Below are positions 13,930-17,361 of a stretch of DNA of 17,361 bases, one piece after another. Position numbers and translations under genes: made by a program. The stretch's first letter is position 1. Each line of letters opens with the position of its first letter. The stretch is from an uncultured Clostridia bacterium. Lineage in GTDB: Bacteria > Bacillota > Clostridia > Oscillospirales > Oscillospiraceae. The notes under the pieces are model-generated. The model did no database searches and had not been told where the DNA came from. It saw only the letters and a list, made by a program, of their open reading frames with translations. The stretch is taken from assembly GCA_937894515.1 (NCBI GenBank), contig CALCRH010000070.1, forward strand, positions 1-17,361, given 5' to 3'.

Positions 13930-14280
13930 ATGAAAAAGTATAAAGTCAATGTCAATGGTACCGCCTATGAGGTGGAGATCGAGGAAATTACCGGTGCAGC
14001 TGCTGCACCCGCAGTCACTCCTGCTGCCGCACCTGCCGCACCTGCCGCACCTGCCGCACCTGCCGGTGGAGAGAGCATCAGCTCCCCCATGCCCGGCAAT
14101 ATTCTGGACGTCCGTGTTTCGGTGGGGCAGAGCGTCAAAAAAGGCGATGTGCTGATGATCCTGGAGGCCATGAAGATGGAAAATGAGATCATGTGCCCCT
14201 GTGACGGCAAGGTCACCGCGGTGAACGTGACCAAGGGCACTACCGTGGAATCCGGCACATTGCTTTGCGTCATCGGCTAA
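13930..14280 (+). CDS. Biotin carboxyl carrier subunit of the decarboxylase
   Basis: The product is 116 residues behind AAGGAGG. A short N-terminal segment (KKYKVNVNGTAYEVEI), an Ala/Pro linker (about 22-46) and a C-terminal biotinyl/lipoyl domain are visible. The biotin attachment motif is EAMKM, with Lys82 as the biotinylated residue. Supporting family features are SPMPGNILDV and GQSVKKGDVL. It carries CO2 from the carboxyltransferase (alpha) to the membrane decarboxylase (beta). In many oxaloacetate decarboxylases this domain is fused to alpha; here it is a separate protein, as in methylmalonyl-CoA and glutaconyl-CoA decarboxylases. The linker is encoded by perfect 9-bp repeats. Confidence 0.94.
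   Translation: MKKYKVNVNGTAYEVEIEEITGAAAAPAVTPAAAPAAPAAPAAPAGGESISSPMPGNILDVRVSVGQSVKKGDVLMILEAMKMENEIMCPCDGKVTAVNVTKGTTVESGTLLCVIG
14026..14061 (+). repeat. Four tandem copies of a 9-bp unit in the biotin carrier linker
   Basis: GCCGCACCT is repeated four times without a mismatch and encodes Ala-Ala-Pro units. In-frame copy-number change by slippage would alter only linker length. Confidence 0.9.
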
Positions 14281-14292
14281 GGGAGGAATCCC

Positions 14293-15552
14293 ATGCAAGC
14301 TATTCTGAATTTCTGCCAGCAGACCGGCTTTTATCAGTTCTTCCAGGGGGATAACTGGAAGTGCGCCATTATGATTCTCATCTCCTGTGTGCTGCTGTTT
14401 CTGGGCATTGTGAAGAAGTTTGAACCGCTGCTGCTGGTGCCTATCGCCTTTGGTATGCTCATCACCAATCTGCCCGGGGCGGAGATGTTCCATGAGATCC
14501 TCTTTGCCGGCGGACACGTCCATTGGGATCTCTTCGGCGGCGCTCCCATCACGGCGGAGTTCATCAGCGAAATGTCCGCTCTGGGCGTTTCCGATGCGGT
14601 TCTGGCCGGCGTTACAGTCGGGCAAAGTATCAGCGTGGGGCTGGTTGACGTGCTGTATCTGGGCATCAAGTTGGGGATCTATCCCTGTCTGATTTTCCTT
14701 GGTGTGGGCGCTATGACCGACTTCGGCCCGCTGATTGCCAATCCCAAGAGCCTACTCTTAGGCGCTGCGGCACAACTGGGCATCTTTATCACCTTTGTGG
14801 GCGCCAAGCTGCTGGGCTTTACCGGCGCCGAAGCCGGCTCCATCGGCATCATCGGCGGTGCAGACGGACCTACCGCCATCTTTGTTACCGCCATGCTGGC
14901 TCCGGCACTGCTGGGTCCTATCGCCGTGTCTGCCTACTCCTATATGGCATTGGTACCCGTGATCCAGCCGCCCATTATGAAGGCGCTGACCACGGAAAAA
15001 GAGCGCCAGATCGTGATGAAGCCCCTGCGGGAGGTCAGCAAGACCGAGAAGATCATCTTCCCCATCGTGGTCACCATTTTTGTGGCGCTTCTCGTTCCCT
15101 CTGCCGCTCCGCTGATCGCCTGTCTGATGCTGGGTAACCTGTTCAAGGAATGCGGCGTCACCGAGCGGCTTTCCAAGACCGTACAGAACGAACTGATGAA
15201 TATCGTCACTATCTTTCTGGGCGTGTCCGTTGGCTGTACCGCCACCGGTGCCACCTTCCTGAGCTGGAGTACCATCAAGATTCTCATCATGGGCGTGGTG
15301 GCGTTCAGCTTCGGCACGGCAGGCGGCGTACTGCTGGCCAAGTTTATGAATCTGTTCCTGAAAGAGAAGATCAATCCCCTCATCGGCTCCGCCGGTGTGT
15401 CTGCCGTACCTATGGCTGCCCGTGTCAGCCAGAAGGTCGGTCAGGAGTACAACCCCGGCAACTTCCTGCTGATGCACGCCATGGGACCCAATGTGGCCGG
15501 CGTCATTGGCTCGGCGATTGCCGCCGGTGTACTGATCTCCCTGTTCGGTTAA
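14293..15552 (+). CDS. oadB: Sodium-translocating decarboxylase beta subunit
   Basis: The product is 419 residues of mostly hydrophobic helices, the family length for OadB/MmdB/GcdB. Signature stretches are GGADGPTAIFVT, near residue 195, a conserved re-entrant region, and SAVPMAARVSQKVGQEYNPGNFL with MHAMGPNVAGVIGSAIAAG at the end. It decarboxylates carboxybiotin and couples this to Na+ export across the membrane. Start ATG 14293 is behind GGGAGGA, 12 nt after the biotin carrier stop. Beta subunits alone do not define the substrate; the alpha subunit next in the operon does. Confidence 0.96.
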   Translation: MQAILNFCQQTGFYQFFQGDNWKCAIMILISCVLLFLGIVKKFEPLLLVPIAFGMLITNLPGAEMFHEILFAGGHVHWDLFGGAPITAEFISEMSALGVSDAVLAGVTVGQSISVGLVDVLYLGIKLGIYPCLIFLGVGAMTDFGPLIANPKSLLLGAAAQLGIFITFVGAKLLGFTGAEAGSIGIIGGADGPTAIFVTAMLAPALLGPIAVSAYSYMALVPVIQPPIMKALTTEKERQIVMKPLREVSKTEKIIFPIVVTIFVALLVPSAAPLIACLMLGNLFKECGVTERLSKTVQNELMNIVTIFLGVSVGCTATGATFLSWSTIKILIMGVVAFSFGTAGGVLLAKFMNLFLKEKINPLIGSAGVSAVPMAARVSQKVGQEYNPGNFLLMHAMGPNVAGVIGSAIAAGVLISLFG

Positions 15553-15564
15553 GGAGGTTTCCTG

Positions 15565-17010
15565 ATGTCTATGGAATTTTTATCCAATAAGCCCCTGCTC
15601 ATCACCGATACCATTCTTCGTGACGCCCACCAGTCTCAGGCGGCGACCCGTATGACGATGGCGGATATGCTGCCCGCACTGGAGCAGTTGGACAGCATTG
15701 GTTACTACTCTCTGGAATGTTGGGGCGGCGCTACCTTTGACGCCTGTATGCGCTTTTTGCAGGAGGATCCGTGGGAGCGGCTGCGTACCATTCGCGCCCA
15801 CGTAAAGAACACCAAGCTGCAAATGCTGTTCCGCGGTCAGAACATTCTGGGCTATAAGCACTATGCCGATGACGTGGTGGACGCGTTCTGCCGCAAGTCC
15901 ATCGAGAACGGCATCGACATTATCCGCATCTTTGATGCGCTCAACGATGTCCGCAATCTGGAGCAGGCCATCAAGTCCACCAAAAAGTACGGTGGTCAGG
16001 TAGAGGCCACCCTCAGCTACACCATCTCCCCTATCCACAACGAGGCCTATTTTGTCGGGCTTGCCAAGGAGCTGGAGCAGATGGGCGCAGACGCCATCTG
16101 CATCAAGGACATGGCCAATCTGCTGCTGCCCATGGATGCCTACTCACTGGTGAAGGCGCTGAAGGAGACTGTCAGCGTCCCCATCCACCTCCACACCCAC
16201 AACACCACCGGTACCGGCGACATGGTACTGCTGATGGCGGCATACGCCGGCGTGGATATCGTGGATACCGCCTTGTCTCCCCTTGCCAATGGCACCTCTC
16301 AACCCGCCACCGAATCCCTTGTAGCAACCCTACAGGGTACCGTCCGGGATACCGGTCTTGACCTCGGCAAGCTGTCCGATGCCGCCGTCCATTTTCGTAA
16401 GGTTGCCCAACGGCTGAAAGACGCCGGTTCTCTCAACCCCAAAGTGCTGAATGTGGATACCAACACCCTGCTGTATCAGGTACCCGGCGGTATGCTGAGT
16501 AACCTCATCTCCCAGCTCAAGGAAGCGGGAAAAGAGGATAAATACTATGATGTTTTGGCGGAGATTCCCCGGGTTCGCAAGGACTTTGGCTATCCCCCGC
16601 TGGTCACCCCGTCCAGCCAGATCGTGGGCACACAGGCCGTGATGAACGTCATCATGGGTGAGCGCTATAAGACCTTCCCCAAGGAGTCCAAGGCCATGCT
16701 CCGCGGCGAATACGGTCAGCTTCCCGGCGAGGTCAACGAGGAAGTCCGCACCAAGGCCGGTATCGCGCCGGAAGATGTGATCACCTGCCGACCTGCCGAT
16801 CTTTTAGAGCCGGAGCTGGAGAAGTACAAAGCAGAGTTTAAGGACATTGCCAAAAGTGAGGAGGACGTTCTCTCCCTGGCGCTGTTCCCACAGGTGGCGC
16901 CCAAGTTTTTGGCAAAGCGTGATGCGCCCCAGGAAGCCGCAACACCTGCTCCCGCCACCCCTGCCGGTCCCAACGCCGTCCGGGAACTCTATGTGGAGTG
17001 GAAAGGCTGA
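15565..17010 (+). CDS. oadA: Oxaloacetate decarboxylase alpha / pyruvate-type carboxyltransferase subunit, without biotin domain
   Basis: The product is 481 residues. The N-terminus TDTILRDAHQS (Asp20) and HLHTHNT (His210, His212) give the metal ligands, and CIKDMANL (Lys181) is the carboxylation lysine of the pyruvate carboxylase/OadA/transcarboxylase-5S carboxyltransferase family. A PYC-OADA-type domain follows (to about 430), ending in SEEDVLSLALFPQVAPKFL. The tail has a Pro/Ala-rich stretch (EAATPAPATPAGP) but no biotinyl domain, which is supplied by the separate carrier. The reaction inferred is oxaloacetate to pyruvate plus CO2, driving Na+ export through the beta subunit. A transcarboxylase role cannot be ruled out. 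Start ATG 15565 behind AAGGAGG; an ATG two codons later is nearly as good. Confidence 0.93.
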   Translation: MSMEFLSNKPLLITDTILRDAHQSQAATRMTMADMLPALEQLDSIGYYSLECWGGATFDACMRFLQEDPWERLRTIRAHVKNTKLQMLFRGQNILGYKHYADDVVDAFCRKSIENGIDIIRIFDALNDVRNLEQAIKSTKKYGGQVEATLSYTISPIHNEAYFVGLAKELEQMGADAICIKDMANLLLPMDAYSLVKALKETVSVPIHLHTHNTTGTGDMVLLMAAYAGVDIVDTALSPLANGTSQPATESLVATLQGTVRDTGLDLGKLSDAAVHFRKVAQRLKDAGSLNPKVLNVDTNTLLYQVPGGMLSNLISQLKEAGKEDKYYDVLAEIPRVRKDFGYPPLVTPSSQIVGTQAVMNVIMGERYKTFPKESKAMLRGEYGQLPGEVNEEVRTKAGIAPEDVITCRPADLLEPELEKYKAEFKDIAKSEEDVLSLALFPQVAPKFLAKRDAPQEAATPAPATPAGPNAVRELYVEWKG

Positions 17011-17019
17011 ATGATATAG

Positions 17020-17049
17020 AAAAAACACCGCCAAAAGGCGGTGTTTTTT
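17020..17049 (+). terminator. Rho-independent terminator of the decarboxylase operon
   Basis: Core stem ACACCGCC/GGCGGTGT (17025-17032, 17037-17044) with loop AAAA, flanked by A and T runs that extend the pairing and supply the T-tract (17044-17049). It starts 10 nt after the alpha subunit stop. Confidence 0.93.
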
Positions 17050-17058
17050 ATGTGAAAG

Positions 17059-17107
17059 ACTTACTAAATTGTGCATTTTAGTAGGTAAAACTTACAAAAT
17101 TGCGCAT
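17059..17107. repeat. Pair of 18-bp iteron-like direct repeats with an internal dyad
   Basis: 17059-17076 (ACTTACTAAATTGTGCAT) and 17090-17107 (ACTTACAAAATTGCGCAT) match at 16 of 18 positions with starts 31 bp apart. Within the first copy, ACTTACTAAA (17059-17068) is also an imperfect inverted repeat of TTTAGTAGGT (17077-17086). They lie between the operon terminator and the stop of the edge gene. Confidence 0.6.
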
Positions 17108-17119
17108 CTGCCAGGGCCG

Positions 17120-17361
17120 TCATTTACCCTTCTTTTTGTCCATGTATTCGTGCGCCAGTATGTCCTTCAACACGAGCATGGCGTCCTGCCCGCTGTACCC
17201 GTAGGTGGTCTGCAGTTCGGTGAGCATGGCACGGATCTGCGTGGCGTAATGAGGGATGTCCACCTCGGCCTGATAGTGTTTCAGGATCGGGTACTTCGTG
17301 CTCCACGCCTTCGTCCAGTCGGTCTTGCTCTGGTTCTCTTCCGTGGTCTCACGGATGATCT
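17120..17361 (-). CDS. Unrecognised protein, C-terminal 79-80 residues only
   Basis: A minus-strand frame runs in from the right edge and stops at 17120-17122. The visible part contains TDWTKAWSTKYPILKHY, VDIPHYATQIRAMLTEL, TTYGYSGQDAMLVLKDI and ends in LAHEYMDKKKGK. It looks helical and soluble with a basic tail. Third codon positions are mostly G or C, as expected for a real gene. I do not recognise the family. The start is outside the window. Confidence 0.65.
   Translation of the reverse strand, partial: IIRETTEENQSKTDWTKAWSTKYPILKHYQAEVDIPHYATQIRAMLTELQTTYGYSGQDAMLVLKDILAHEYMDKKKGK

Noticed and set aside
14758..15477. Minus-strand open frame of 239 codons inside the beta-subunit gene
   Set aside because: Its His/Gly/Asp-rich composition is the usual antisense shadow of a membrane protein gene; no ribosome binding site or motif is present.
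17059..17107. CRISPR array
   Set aside because: There are only two imperfect 18-bp repeats with a 13-nt gap and no cas genes; no other regularly spaced repeats were seen in the window.

Overview
The window looks like a chromosomal segment of a Gram-positive anaerobe of the class Clostridia, probably an Oscillospiraceae-type gut bacterium. The evidence is AGGAGG-type ribosome binding sites, TTGaca-N17-TATAAT promoters, a Rex redox repressor, a sodium-pump decarboxylase operon and moderately high GC. The genus is an inference; no rRNA is present.

Layout. (1) 1-3564, minus strand: a tightly coupled iron-siderophore/cobalamin/heme-type ABC importer operon (FecCD permease, ATPase, a SAM methyltransferase, then a lipoprotein substrate-binding protein cut by the left edge). 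(2) 3605-7045, plus strand: two overlapping genes, an HD-domain protein with a C-terminal ryanodine-receptor (RyR) domain and a SLOG-like Rossmann protein with four membrane helices. They lie behind a strong promoter and a structured leader that can form a terminator-like hairpin and sequester the Shine-Dalgarno sequence. (3) 7088-10583, minus strand: a three-gene operon in which each product is TIR or TIR-like domain - one membrane helix - leucine-rich repeats. Only the last gene keeps the TIR catalytic glutamate. The two units converge on a perfect 15-bp hairpin. (4) 10637-10989: tRNA-Arg(CCG), with its terminator and promoter. A duplicated 5' piece of the tRNA and a GC-rich structured insert lie between promoter and intact gene. 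(5) 11022-13472: rex, a tiny Cys/Gly/Asn-rich membrane protein, a CoA-pyrophosphatase-like Nudix hydrolase and sfsA. (6) 13564-17049: an oxaloacetate-decarboxylase-type Na+ pump operon (gamma, separate biotin carrier, beta, alpha). (7) 17050-17361: iteron-like repeats and the 3' end of an unrecognised minus-strand gene.

The most interesting part is 3.6-10.5 kb. HD, RyR, SLOG, membrane effector-like and TIR domains are the vocabulary of nucleotide-signalling conflict systems. In Thoeris, a TIR enzyme makes a cyclic ADP-ribose isomer that is read by a SLOG or other sensor domain on an effector. Here a membrane-anchored TIR with external LRRs sits next to a SLOG-membrane protein and an RyR-HD protein. 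I infer a candidate sensor/second-messenger/membrane-effector system, possibly undescribed as a unit. That the two convergent operons act together is not shown by the sequence.
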